A DNA stretch of 64,000 nt from Pseudomonas koreensis (lineage in GTDB: Bacteria; Pseudomonadota; Gammaproteobacteria; Pseudomonadales; Pseudomonadaceae): positions 62,001 to 126,000 of the forward strand of contig NZ_JAAQYM010000007.1 in NCBI RefSeq assembly GCF_012986595.1. The letters run 5' to 3'. Position 1 is the stretch's first letter. Every line of letters starts with the position of its first letter. The notes beneath the pieces were generated by a model. It was not told where the DNA came from, searched no databases, and saw only the letters and a list, made by a program, of their open reading frames with translations. Below, one piece after another: positions 1 to 7,326 of the stretch. A program made the position numbers and the translations under genes.

Positions 1-662
1 CGCTGGGCATGGCCAATCAGGCCGAAGCGCTGGCCAAGAGCGGCGGGCAAGTGATCCATCAGGTAGTCAGCGACATGGATGACATCGCCCGCTCGGCGCA
101 GCAATCGGCACAGGTGATCCGCACGCTGGATCAGGAATCCGAAGGCATCTTCAACATCATTCAGGTGATCAAGAGCATTGCCGACCAGACCAATCTGCTG
201 GCGCTCAACGCCGCTATCGAAGCGGCACGGGCCGGCGAGCAGGGCAGGGGCTTTGCGGTGGTCGCCGACGAAGTGCGCAGCCTGGCCGCCCGCACCAGCG
301 CCTCAACCCAGGAAATCGCTGCCATGGTCGCGCGCATCCAGCACAGCACCCGCGAGGCGGTCAGCAGCATGGAGGCCGGCGTGGCCCAAGTCGACAAGGG
401 CATGGCGGTGACGGCCGAAGTCGAACGGGCGATCCGCGAAATCCTCGACGCCACCCTCAGCACCACACAACTGGTCAACGACATCACTCGCACCATCGGC
501 GAGCAAAGCCAGGCCAGCAACGAGATTGCCCATCAGGTGGAAATGATCGCCGGGATGTCCGAGGGCAACAGCAAGGTGATCGGGCAGACGGCCAATACCA
601 CGGATGAGCTGTCGAGTCTGGCGGGGGCGTTGGCGCTGTCGGTGGATCGGTTTCGGCTGTAA
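1..662 (+). CDS. Methyl-accepting chemotaxis protein, C-terminal part (5' end outside window)
   Basis: The frame is open from the window edge to TAA at 660-662, so only about 218 C-terminal residues are present; the sensor domain, membrane helices and HAMP domain would lie to the left. The near-invariant hairpin tip of chemoreceptors is visible (IADQTNLLALNAAIEAARAG, then GRGFAVVADEVRSLA), flanked on both sides by Ala/Gln/Glu-rich heptads typical of the methylation helices. By family knowledge this part binds CheW and CheA and transmits ligand signals to the flagellar motor. The ligand cannot be inferred because the sensor domain is missing. There is no C-terminal CheR-tethering pentapeptide; the protein ends in SVDRFRL. 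Confidence 0.93.
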   Translation, partial: LGMANQAEALAKSGGQVIHQVVSDMDDIARSAQQSAQVIRTLDQESEGIFNIIQVIKSIADQTNLLALNAAIEAARAGEQGRGFAVVADEVRSLAARTSASTQEIAAMVARIQHSTREAVSSMEAGVAQVDKGMAVTAEVERAIREILDATLSTTQLVNDITRTIGEQSQASNEIAHQVEMIAGMSEGNSKVIGQTANTTDELSSLAGALALSVDRFRL

Positions 663-706
663 GGGCATGGTTGGAGCCCGGCCGGATGTGGTGTCCGGTC
701 TGCCGT

Positions 707-773
707 TATCGCGAGCAGGCTCGCTCCCACTTTGGAATGCATTTCCCCCGTGGGAGCGAGCCTGCTCACGAAA
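707..773. repeat. REP pair, family A (GTGGGAGCGAGCCTGCTCGCGAA type)
   Basis: Two inverted copies (about 709-730 and 750-771) face each other around a short spacer, just after the chemoreceptor stop codon. The same unit recurs at many intergenic sites in this window. Confidence 0.9.
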
Positions 774-1188
774 AGGCCGGTCCTGGCCTGCACATTTTGC
801 TGAAAGCCTTCAGGTAGCCGCTTCATCGAGGTCATGTTCAGCCCGGATCGGCCGATAAACGCCCCAGAGCGGAAAAAGACTCTCAAGTCGGGAACAGACG
901 CGCGGGTTTGCCCTGACGTGATATTCTTCGCGCCAACTTGGTTTGACCTAATTCGGTCTGCCTGCCTTTTGGCGGGCTGACGGGATCCCTGTCGCTCAAG
1001 TAGCTGAAGCCAATAATGATAAAAAGTCAGTTCAGAAGGGACATTAACTGAGGTCGATGCGGTACATCGGCCTTGTGTGCCCACCCGTCAAAATTGCAGT
1101 GTGAAGGTGCCCGCGACCCTGGCCTGAGTGTCGCGACAAAAGGCCCTCATACCCACAACAGCGGCGGGCGGAAGGCGTTTTATCATAG
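774..1188 (+). other. Long gene-free leader upstream of mqo
   Basis: About 415 bases between the REP pair and mqo carry no convincing gene on either strand. Near the 3' end is the palindrome TGTCGCGACA (1129-1138), about 60 bases before the mqo start. No clear sigma-70 or sigma-54 promoter was identified. Confidence 0.5.
1129..1138. promoter_or_regulatory. Palindrome TGTCGCGACA upstream of mqo
   Basis: A perfect 10-bp palindrome lies 60 bases before the preferred mqo start. The same palindrome, extended to 12 bp, lies about 60 bases before the cysteine-repeat protein gene at 32256. The binding protein is unknown. Confidence 0.35.
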
Positions 1189-1197
1189 GTGCAACGG

Positions 1198-2841
1198 ATG
1201 TTTAAGAAAGTGAACACAGCCTTGCTCGGGCTGGCTTTGGCGATGGGGATGTCGTCCGCCAATGCTGCAGAAGCAAAGAAAGTTGACGTCCTGCTGATCG
1301 GCGGCGGCATCATGAGCACCACCCTGGGTGTGTGGATCAATGAGCTGGAACCGAGCTGGTCGATGGAAATGGTCGAGCGCCTTGATGGCGTCGCCCTGGA
1401 AAGCTCCAACGGCTGGAACAACGCCGGTACCGGTCACTCGGCGCTGGCCGAGCTGAACTACACCCCGGAAGACGACAAGGGCAACGTAACGATCCCGAAA
1501 GCCGTCGAGATCAACGAAGCGTTCCAGGTGTCCCGTCAGTTCTGGGCCTGGCAGGTTCAGCAAGGCGTTCTGAAGAACCCTCGCTCGTTCATCAACACCA
1601 CGCCGCACATGAGCTTTGTGTGGGGTGATGACAACATCAAGTTCCTGAAAAAGCGCTACGAAGCCCTGCAAGCGAGCCCGCTGTTCGCCGGTATGCAGTA
1701 CTCCGAAGACCCGGCTGTGATCAAGAAGTGGGTCCCGCTGATGATGGAAGGGCGTGACCCGAACCAGAAAATCGCGGCCACCTGGAGCCCGCTGGGTACC
1801 GACATGAACTTCGGCGAAATCACCCGCCAGTTCGCCGGTTACCTGCAGACCAAGCCTAACTTCGACCTGAAACTGTCGAGCGAAGTCGAAGACATCACCA
1901 AGAACGCCGACGGCACCTGGCGCGTCAGCTACAAAAACCTGAAAGACGGCACCAAGACTGAAACCGACGCCAAGTTCGTGTTCATCGGCGCCGGTGGCGG
2001 TGCTCTGCACCTGCTGCAGAAGTCGGGCATTCCTGAAGCCAAGGAATACGCTGGCTTCCCGGTAGGCGGCTCGTTCCTGGTGACCGATAACCCGGCCATC
2101 GCCGAGCAGCACTTGGCCAAGGCCTACGGTAAAGCCTCGGTTGGCGCACCGCCAATGTCGGTTCCGCACCTGGACACCCGTGTTCTGGATGGCAAGCGCG
2201 TCATTCTGTTTGGCCCATTCGCGACCTTCAGCACCAAGTTCCTGAAAGAAGGCTCGTACCTGGACCTGCTGACCAGCACCACCACCCACAACATCTGGCC
2301 GATGACCAAGGTCGGCATCAAGGAATACCCGCTGGTCGAGTACCTGGCCGGTCAACTGATGCTGTCGGATGAAGACCGTCTGAACGCGCTGAAGGAATAC
2401 TTCCCGAACGCCAAAGCCGAAGACTGGCGCCTGTGGCAAGCCGGCCAACGCGTGCAAATCATCAAGCGTGATGAAGCCGCTGGCGGCGTGCTGAAACTGG
2501 GCACCGAAATCGTTGCTGCACAAGACGGCTCCATCGCCGGCCTGCTAGGCGCATCGCCAGGCGCGTCGACCGCTGCACCGATCATGCTGAGCGTGCTGCA
2601 GAAAGTCTTCAAAGACAAAGTCGCGACCCCTGAGTGGCAAGCCAAGCTGCACCAGATCGTTCCAAGCTACGGCACCCAGCTGAACAGCGATCCGGCGAAA
2701 GTGGCACAAGAGTGGGCGTACACCGCCAAGATCCTCGAACTGCCAACGCCGCCGGTCATCGGTCAGGCTGCTCCGGCTGCACCAGCCGCTGAAAAAGCTG
2801 AAGCACCGAAGGAAAATGCTGCACGTGACATGGCGCTGTAA
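1198..2841 (+). CDS. mqo: Malate:quinone oxidoreductase
   Basis: FAD-dependent, membrane-associated enzyme that oxidises malate to oxaloacetate and passes electrons to quinone. After a hydrophobic signal-like segment ending in SANA, the FAD-binding motif VDVLLIGGGIMS starts near residue 28. Characteristic Mqo blocks follow: SSNGWNNAGTGHSALAELNY, TPHMSFVWG, GAPPMSVPHLDTRVLDGKRV and LLGASPGASTAAPIM. A similar N-terminal hydrophobic segment occurs in E. coli Mqo. The ATG at 1198 is preferred because AGGTG (1187-1191) lies 6 bases upstream; a GTG at 1189 would add three residues. The C-terminus is an Ala/Pro/Glu-rich tail ending DMAL. At 547 residues it has normal family length. It is monocistronic, closed by a strong terminator. 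Confidence 0.97.
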   Translation: MFKKVNTALLGLALAMGMSSANAAEAKKVDVLLIGGGIMSTTLGVWINELEPSWSMEMVERLDGVALESSNGWNNAGTGHSALAELNYTPEDDKGNVTIPKAVEINEAFQVSRQFWAWQVQQGVLKNPRSFINTTPHMSFVWGDDNIKFLKKRYEALQASPLFAGMQYSEDPAVIKKWVPLMMEGRDPNQKIAATWSPLGTDMNFGEITRQFAGYLQTKPNFDLKLSSEVEDITKNADGTWRVSYKNLKDGTKTETDAKFVFIGAGGGALHLLQKSGIPEAKEYAGFPVGGSFLVTDNPAIAEQHLAKAYGKASVGAPPMSVPHLDTRVLDGKRVILFGPFATFSTKFLKEGSYLDLLTSTTTHNIWPMTKVGIKEYPLVEYLAGQLMLSDEDRLNALKEYFPNAKAEDWRLWQAGQRVQIIKRDEAAGGVLKLGTEIVAAQDGSIAGLLGASPGASTAAPIMLSVLQKVFKDKVATPEWQAKLHQIVPSYGTQLNSDPAKVAQEWAYTAKILELPTPPVIGQAAPAAPAAEKAEAPKENAARDMAL

Positions 2842-2857
2842 CTAGACGCCAGACACA

Positions 2858-2899
2858 CAAAAGCCCACTGAACCGGCGACGGTCAGTGGGCTTTTTTTG
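2858..2899 (+). terminator. Rho-independent terminator of mqo
   Basis: AGCCCACTG (2862-2870) pairs with CAGTGGGCT (2884-2892) and is followed directly by a run of T. It lies about 20 bases after the mqo stop codon. Confidence 0.9.
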
Positions 2900-2910
2900 T
2901 GCCCCAAACC

Positions 2911-3009
2911 CCTGTAGGAGCTGCCGAAGGTTCGGGCCGCGATCGGACGATCTTTGGATTTTGATTCAAAAAAAGATCAAAAGATCGCAGCCTGCGGCAG
3001 CTCCTACAC
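2911..3009. repeat. REP pair, family B (CTGTAGGAGCTGCCG...GATCTTTTGATC type)
   Basis: A long inverted pair: GTAGGAGCTGCCGAAGG at the left and CTGCGGCAGCTCCTAC at the right, with GATCTTT/AAAGATC arms between. Its right arm provides the TAG stop codon of the adjacent minus-strand gene. Confidence 0.9.
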
Positions 3010-3435
3010 TGATTTTGCGCTCGCCAGATAGGCGCCGAGACGACGGCCCATCTCTTCCCCCAACGCCTGCAAGCCACTCAACGGACGCACCATCACCTCA
3101 AACTCGACAATCTTCCCGGCCTCATCGAAGCGAATCATGTCGATCCCCTTCAGCTCCTTCGCCCCCACCTTGGCACTGAACTCCAGCACCACATTCAAAC
3201 CGTCGGCAGTCACCAGTTCGCGGTGGTATTTGAAGTCTTCGAACACGTTGAACACGGTGTTGAGGATCATCGTCACCACTGGCGCACCGGGGTAGGGGGT
3301 GTGGGCCATGGGCGAGCGGAACACCGCGTTCGGCTCGAGCAGTTCGGGCAAGGCCTTGAGGTTGCCGGTGCGGATCATCTCGTGCCAGTGCTTCAGGGAT
3401 TCGGCGGCGTTGGGGTGCAGGTTCAGTTCGGACAT
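3004..3435 (-). CDS. SnoaL-like / NTF2-fold small protein
   Basis: A 143-residue protein of the SnoaL/NTF2 superfamily. These are compact cone-shaped domains used as hydroxylases, cyclases or ligand-binding proteins. Visible family features are an N-terminal helix with HPNAAESLKHWHEMIRTGN, the segment LPELLEPNAVFRSPMAHTPY where the pocket begins, and a C-terminal beta-rich part (DMIRFDEAGKIVEFEVMVRP). The start at 3435 is chosen because AGGAG lies just upstream; the frame continues upstream for 14 more codons without a ribosome-binding site. The stop codon TAG comes from the family B REP. An A-rich Hfq/Crc-like motif directly precedes the Shine-Dalgarno sequence. The substrate is unknown. Confidence 0.85.
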   Translation of the reverse strand: MSELNLHPNAAESLKHWHEMIRTGNLKALPELLEPNAVFRSPMAHTPYPGAPVVTMILNTVFNVFEDFKYHRELVTADGLNVVLEFSAKVGAKELKGIDMIRFDEAGKIVEFEVMVRPLSGLQALGEEMGRRLGAYLASAKSV

Positions 3436-3450
3436 TGACCACTCCTGGGA

Positions 3451-3464
3451 TTGTTGTTGTTCTT
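3451..3464 (-). promoter_or_regulatory. A-rich Hfq/Crc-like motif at the SnoaL-like gene RBS
   Basis: On the minus strand the sequence reads GAACAACAACAA immediately before the AGGAG ribosome-binding site. It matches the AANAANAA pattern recognised by Hfq/Crc in pseudomonads, which suggests translational catabolite repression. This is inference from the motif only. Confidence 0.4.
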
Positions 3465-3547
3465 CACGCGACGGCAATCACTCTAGTTCAAAGACGCGGA
3501 TCACGAACCTTTGTGTGCTGCTCTGAATACCGGGCCATGGATCGGAG

Positions 3548-3580
3548 CGGATCAGATGGGCATCTGATCCGTATTTTTCT
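3548..3580 (+). terminator. Perfect 11-bp hairpin followed by TATTTTTCT
   Basis: CGGATCAGATG (3548-3558) and CATCTGATCCG (3561-3571) form a stem with a 2-base gap, followed on the plus strand by TATTTTTCT. No plus-strand gene ends here. It could terminate an unrecognised small RNA, or be a palindromic operator. Confidence 0.45.
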
Positions 3581-3706
3581 CTTGGATCTGCCTCTGTAAC
3601 CGGTTCAGTCAGGCGCTCAGAATACCCCTGCAAATTCGGTCACTCGCGGCAGTGCTTCATCCCGAAGCGCCCGGTGCACCGCAAGCTCAGCATTAAGGAG
3701 AGCAGC

Positions 3707-3790
3707 ATGAACAAGATGGCGATTTTCCTGGGTGGGTTTCTGACATTGACCATTCTGATCGGGATGCTGGCGACGATTTCTCCGGTTTGA
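3707..3790 (+). CDS. 27-residue single-pass membrane peptide
   Basis: A very short gene with a strong ribosome-binding site (AAGGAG at 3695-3700) six bases before the ATG. The peptide is MNKMAIF, then a hydrophobic Gly/Leu/Ile/Thr stretch, ending ATISPV; almost the whole chain would span the membrane once. No signal-peptide cleavage site or cysteine is present. I do not recognise the family. Its size resembles small regulatory or stabilising membrane peptides, but no partner gene is adjacent. The gene stands alone between the SnoaL-like gene and the CAP-domain gene. Confidence 0.55.
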   Translation: MNKMAIFLGGFLTLTILIGMLATISPV

Positions 3791-3931
3791 CGGGTAGCCT
3801 GAAGAAAACTCACCCACCCAAGTGACCGGTATCAGCCCTCCCTGAAGTGCCGACCTTCGGGAAACTCTGGGAGGCTGATCCCGGCAGAAATCCGCAGGCT
3901 CGCCCCTGTGTTTTTGCAGACACCGGACAAC

Positions 3932-3963
3932 AGGCCGGTGCGAGCCTGCTGGCGAAAGGGCCC
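3932..3963. repeat. Single degenerate family A REP unit
   Basis: One arm only (GGTGCGAGCCTGCTGGCGAAA) lies next to the 3' end of the CAP-domain gene. Confidence 0.55.
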
Positions 3964-3981
3964 GCCGTTTCACTGCAAAAA

Positions 3982-4848
3982 TCAAGGCGCGCCAAACAGC
4001 ATTGTCCAGTAAACCCCTTCATCACTGCGCGCCTCGCTGGCAAACCCGGCCCCCACCTGGGTAAACATCGGGTTCATCAAATTCGCACAATGCCCCGGAC
4101 TGGCCAGCCATCCGGCCATGGCTTTGCCCGGTGAACTCTGCCCGGCGGCGATGTTTTCACCAATCTGTCGGCCCCGATAACCCGCTGCCCGGGCGCGATC
4201 TGCGGGCAGATCTCCATCAGGATCGCGGTGCGCGAAGTAGTTGCCGTAAGCCATGGCCTTACTGTGGCCCTGAGCCGCCGCGCCCAATGCGGCGTTCCAG
4301 CTCAACGGCCTCGCGGCGGCGAAACGCTGGCGCCCGCACATCCGTGGGCGTGCGCGGGCGGCGTTGACCTCGGCGAGCAGCGCTTGGCCGACGTTGCGGT
4401 TGTCGCCGACATGACTGTCGAGCACCGGTCGGGCCAGCACCACTTGCCATTCACCGCGGGAACGGCTGACGCCAATGTCGGCGTATTGGGCGTCGAGCAG
4501 CGCGGTGCAGTGGCTGTCTTGCAGCTGTTCAAAGGCTTCTTCGGCATCCCCGGCACCGATGATGCGGATACTGCGCACCGCCACTGCCGAATAACCCGCG
4601 GACTTCAACGTCTCGCGCAAGCCTCCGCCGTAGCCATAGCCGATCGGCAGGGCCAGATTCGATTTCAACGACAGTGGCGCCAGACGTTGCGCCGGCCGAC
4701 GATCGCAGCGTTGCGGATGGGCGCGGTAGTCGTTGATGGCGGCCACCAGTTGCCGCTCCTCGCTGGCGTGAGCGGTCTCGGTGAACAGTGGCGAAAGGAT
4801 CAGCAGGCACAACGAAACGAAGCGGGATGGGCGAACGGTGTGGCGCAT
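3982..4848 (-). CDS. Secreted CAP-domain (SCP/PR-1-like) protein
   Basis: A 288-residue protein with an N-terminal signal peptide (basic start, hydrophobic core LCLLILSPLF, cleavage near THAS). The C-terminal half is a CAP domain: VNAARARP, then HSKAMAYGNYFAHRDPDG, GENIAAGQ and the hallmark GWLASPGHCANLMNP. The N-terminal half begins with a related motif (AAINDYRAHPQRC) and seems to be a degenerate copy of the same fold, so the protein is probably a two-lobed tandem. CAP proteins act outside the cytoplasm; bacterial roles are mostly undefined. A paralogue with the same architecture is at 43829-44680. The ATG at 4848 starts directly before the signal peptide. Confidence 0.88.
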   Translation of the reverse strand: MRHTVRPSRFVSLCLLILSPLFTETAHASEERQLVAAINDYRAHPQRCDRRPAQRLAPLSLKSNLALPIGYGYGGGLRETLKSAGYSAVAVRSIRIIGAGDAEEAFEQLQDSHCTALLDAQYADIGVSRSRGEWQVVLARPVLDSHVGDNRNVGQALLAEVNAARARPRMCGRQRFAAARPLSWNAALGAAAQGHSKAMAYGNYFAHRDPDGDLPADRARAAGYRGRQIGENIAAGQSSPGKAMAGWLASPGHCANLMNPMFTQVGAGFASEARSDEGVYWTMLFGAP

Positions 4849-5010
4849 GGGACGGCAAGCTCTGGGAAAAGGACAGTGCTGAAGTGGGCGACCGCAGGAT
4901 GCGGCGCCACTAGGACTGGGCTTTTGAGACTTGGTTCATGCTGGCCAAAAGGCTTTTTTGCTGGGTTGATGAAGGGCAGGCCTGAATGTTGTGTTGCATG
5001 GACTGGCGCC

Positions 5011-5077
5011 TTCGCGAGCAGGCTCGCTCCCACAGGGGGCACGCGTTGCCAAGGTGAGAGCGAGCCTGCTCGCGAAG
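5011..5077. repeat. REP pair, family A
   Basis: TTCGCGAGCAGGCTCGCTCCCAC and its inverse GTGAGAGCGAGCCTGCTCGCGAA enclose a spacer of about 20 bases. Confidence 0.9.
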
Positions 5078-5108
5078 CGGCCAGTTCAGACAATGCAATA
5101 AACAGACA

Positions 5109-5882
5109 TCAACGATTGAGCACATCCCCCATCCACTGCAGATACTGCTCCCGCTCGGAAATCGAGTTATGCCCCGCGTCCGGCACCACCCGCAGCGTCG
5201 CCACGCCTTTGGGGAAATGCGCCAGCAGCCGCTGCGTGCTGTCCCGTGGAATCACTTGGTCATCGCTGGCCGCCAGCAGCAACGTCGGCACCTGAATGTG
5301 CGCGGCATAGCGGCCCGACTCGAAGCGATCCTTGAGCATCCACTGCACCGGCAGCCACGGGTACTGGCGAACGGCGATTTCTTCGAGGCTGTTGTACGGC
5401 GTCACCAGAATCAGCCGGCTCGCTGGACGCTGACTCGCCAGCCGTACCGCCACCCCGGATCCCAGGCTGCGCCCGATCACGGCAATCTGCGGATGGCTGG
5501 CGTACACCCGGTCGAACAGGGCCAGCGCATCTTTGGCGATCGCTTCCTCCGAGGGCGCGCCGCCGCTGCCGCCAAACCCCCGGTAGTTCATTAGAAACAG
5601 CGCGTAATCGGGAAAGGCCTGGCTGAACGACGGCAGGTTGCGCGACACGTCCTCGGCGTTGCCGCCAAAGTAGATCAGCGCCTTTGGCCCGGCGCGTTCG
5701 CGAACGCTCACCCAGACATCGGCATCCGGCATCGACAGTTTCAGCCGCGAATCCGGCGTGGCGACGGCGCTCTCGGTCTGCGGGAAATAGATCAGCGAGC
5801 GCTGAAACACGAACACCGCCGCACACAGCGCCAAGTACAACGCGACGATCAATGCGACGAGTGACAGGACGGTTCGGGACAT
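5109..5882 (-). CDS. Membrane-anchored alpha/beta hydrolase (BEM46/YfhR-like)
   Basis: A 257-residue serine hydrolase. An N-terminal hydrophobic segment (residues 5-26) should anchor it in the inner membrane. The core has the oxyanion-loop motif YFGGNAEDVS, MNYRGFGGSGG, the nucleophile elbow GRSLGSG (Ser139), the acid in AASDDQV (Asp207/208) and the catalytic His in DAGHN (His238). This order matches the BEM46/ABHD13-like family. The natural substrate is not known. The ATG at 5882 is chosen because it begins the hydrophobic anchor; the frame stays open 41 codons further with non-protein-like sequence. It is divergent from the aldo/keto reductase gene. Confidence 0.88.
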   Translation of the reverse strand: MSRTVLSLVALIVALYLALCAAVFVFQRSLIYFPQTESAVATPDSRLKLSMPDADVWVSVRERAGPKALIYFGGNAEDVSRNLPSFSQAFPDYALFLMNYRGFGGSGGAPSEEAIAKDALALFDRVYASHPQIAVIGRSLGSGVAVRLASQRPASRLILVTPYNSLEEIAVRQYPWLPVQWMLKDRFESGRYAAHIQVPTLLLAASDDQVIPRDSTQRLLAHFPKGVATLRVVPDAGHNSISEREQYLQWMGDVLNR

Positions 5883-5994
5883 TCGGCTAACTTTAACGGG
5901 ACGCGCAGGTGCGTAACGGCAGTGTAGTTCAGCGATAGGTGCTGATCGCCATGCCACACACCCTGCAACAGATCCACGCAGCAGGAGCACCGGC

Positions 5995-6939
5995 ATGCGC
6001 CACACTGAGGGTTACTCGCGGCGCCGCCTGCTCACGCTGGCTGCCGGGGTTTCGGCGGTTTTCACTTTGCACCGGGCGTTGGCCACCGCCACCTCGCCGA
6101 ACACTTCAGGAGGCCAGACCATGCAGACCCGCGCCATCCCTTCCAGCGCCGAATTGCTGCCCATGGTGGGCCTGGGCACTTATCGCGGCTTTGATGTCGC
6201 GCCGGGCGATCCGGCTTACAAGCCATTGCCGGCGGTGCTCGACGAGCTGTTCAGAAAGGGTGGCACGCTGATCGACAGCTCACCGATGTACGGCCGTGCC
6301 GAGCAAACCACCGGCGAGCTGCTGTCGATCCACGAACCGCGTTCCCCCGCGTTTCTGGCGACCAAGGTCTGGACCCGCGGGCGCGAGGAGGGCATTGCGC
6401 AGATGGAACAATCCTTCCGTCTGCTGCGCACCGAGCGCATCGACCTGATGCAGATTCACAATCTGCTGGACTGGCAGAGCCATCTGCCGACCCTGCGCGA
6501 ATGGAAAGAACAGGGGCGCATCCGCTACATCGGCATCAGCCATTACACGTCTTCGGCCTACGACGAAGTCGAAGCGCTGCTCAAGGCCGAACCGCTCGAC
6601 TTCCTGCAAATCAACTACGCCCTCGATGATCGCAGCGTGGAAAAACGCATTCTGCCGCTGTGCCGCGATCGTGGAGTGGCGGTGATCTGCAATCGGCCGT
6701 TCGGTGGAGGCGGGTTGCTCGCGCGGCTCAAGGGCAAGCCGTTGCCGGCCTGGGTCTCGGATGTTCAAGTCAACAGCTGGCCGCAACTGGCGCTGAAATT
6801 CCTGCTGGCGAACCCGGCGGTGACCTGCGTGATTCCCGGCACCGGCAATCCGCGCTACATGGCGGATAACGCCGGCGCCGGGTTCGGGCCGATGCTCACC
6901 GATGCGCAGCGGTATCAGTTGATTGAGTGGGTAAAATAA
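5995..6939 (+). CDS. Aldo/keto reductase with Tat signal peptide
   Basis: A 314-residue NAD(P)H-dependent oxidoreductase. The N-terminus has a twin-arginine motif (YSRRRLLTL, residues 7-15) and a hydrophobic region ending near ALATA, which suggests folded export to the periplasm. The catalytic tetrad of the superfamily is visible: Asp94 and Tyr99 in IDSSPMYG, Lys124 in LATKVW, His155 in MQIHN. The cofactor-binding end has CVIPGTGNPRYMADN. Conserved domain proteins of this exported type are common in proteobacteria, often with unknown substrates. An alternative start at the ATG at 6121 would remove the Tat signal and give a cytoplasmic enzyme. Confidence 0.88.
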   Translation: MRHTEGYSRRRLLTLAAGVSAVFTLHRALATATSPNTSGGQTMQTRAIPSSAELLPMVGLGTYRGFDVAPGDPAYKPLPAVLDELFRKGGTLIDSSPMYGRAEQTTGELLSIHEPRSPAFLATKVWTRGREEGIAQMEQSFRLLRTERIDLMQIHNLLDWQSHLPTLREWKEQGRIRYIGISHYTSSAYDEVEALLKAEPLDFLQINYALDDRSVEKRILPLCRDRGVAVICNRPFGGGGLLARLKGKPLPAWVSDVQVNSWPQLALKFLLANPAVTCVIPGTGNPRYMADNAGAGFGPMLTDAQRYQLIEWVK

Positions 6940-7034
6940 CAGGCCGCACCACGGCCCTCTCAGGAGCGAGCAACGTCGGTTTGTGCACAGATTATGCCGG
7001 GTTCAGCGTCCTGTTATTTCCAAACCCTCTAAGC

Positions 7035-7054
7035 AACTGTCAGATATGACAGTT
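7035..7054. promoter_or_regulatory. lux-box-like 20-bp palindrome
   Basis: AACTGTCAGATATGACAGTT has perfect 8-base arms and fits the CT-N12-AG pattern of LasR/RhlR-type lux boxes. It is centred 69 bases before the ATG at 7114. A LuxR-type activator bound at about -42 would place the transcription start near 7087, leaving a short leader. The site is seen directly; LuxR binding is inferred. Confidence 0.55.
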
Positions 7055-7113
7055 GGCGAAGCCGTTGCTGCGAACAATCATGGAGATCCACGTTTCGACA
7101 GGGAAGAATCTCC

Positions 7114-7317
7114 ATGAAGCGGACCTGCCAGACGTTGCCCGGCGTTGTCGCGGCCTGGCTGTTGGCGGCCTACATGAGTGCCTGCGCAGAGACAGCGGAG
7201 TACATCTGTCTGGGACATGAGCGCGGACAAGAGGCAACGGTGATCGCCAGTTCGACAGCGGAAGCCGTCGCGCTGGCCAAATCTTACTGGCGCAGTGCCG
7301 GGTGTTATAAAAAGTGA
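7114..7317 (+). CDS. Small secreted protein, unknown family
   Basis: A 67-residue protein with a signal peptide (MKRT, then PGVVAAWLLAAYMSACA). The cysteine in MSAC could make it a lipoprotein, although methionine at -3 is unusual; otherwise cleavage would follow ACA. The mature part (about 45 residues) has two cysteines, in YICLGH and AGCYKK, which could form one disulfide, and the segment SSTAEAVALAKSYWRSAG. A possible ribosome-binding site AGGGAAG precedes the ATG by about 8 bases. It is preceded by a lux-box-like palindrome, so quorum-dependent expression is possible. I do not recognise the family. Confidence 0.7.
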   Translation: MKRTCQTLPGVVAAWLLAAYMSACAETAEYICLGHERGQEATVIASSTAEAVALAKSYWRSAGCYKK

Positions 7318-7326
7318 TCGGCGCGA

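Noticed and set aside
1183..2523. 446-codon open frame on the minus strand opposite mqo
   Set aside because: It is a shadow of mqo in high-G+C DNA; no ribosome-binding site and no recognisable domain.
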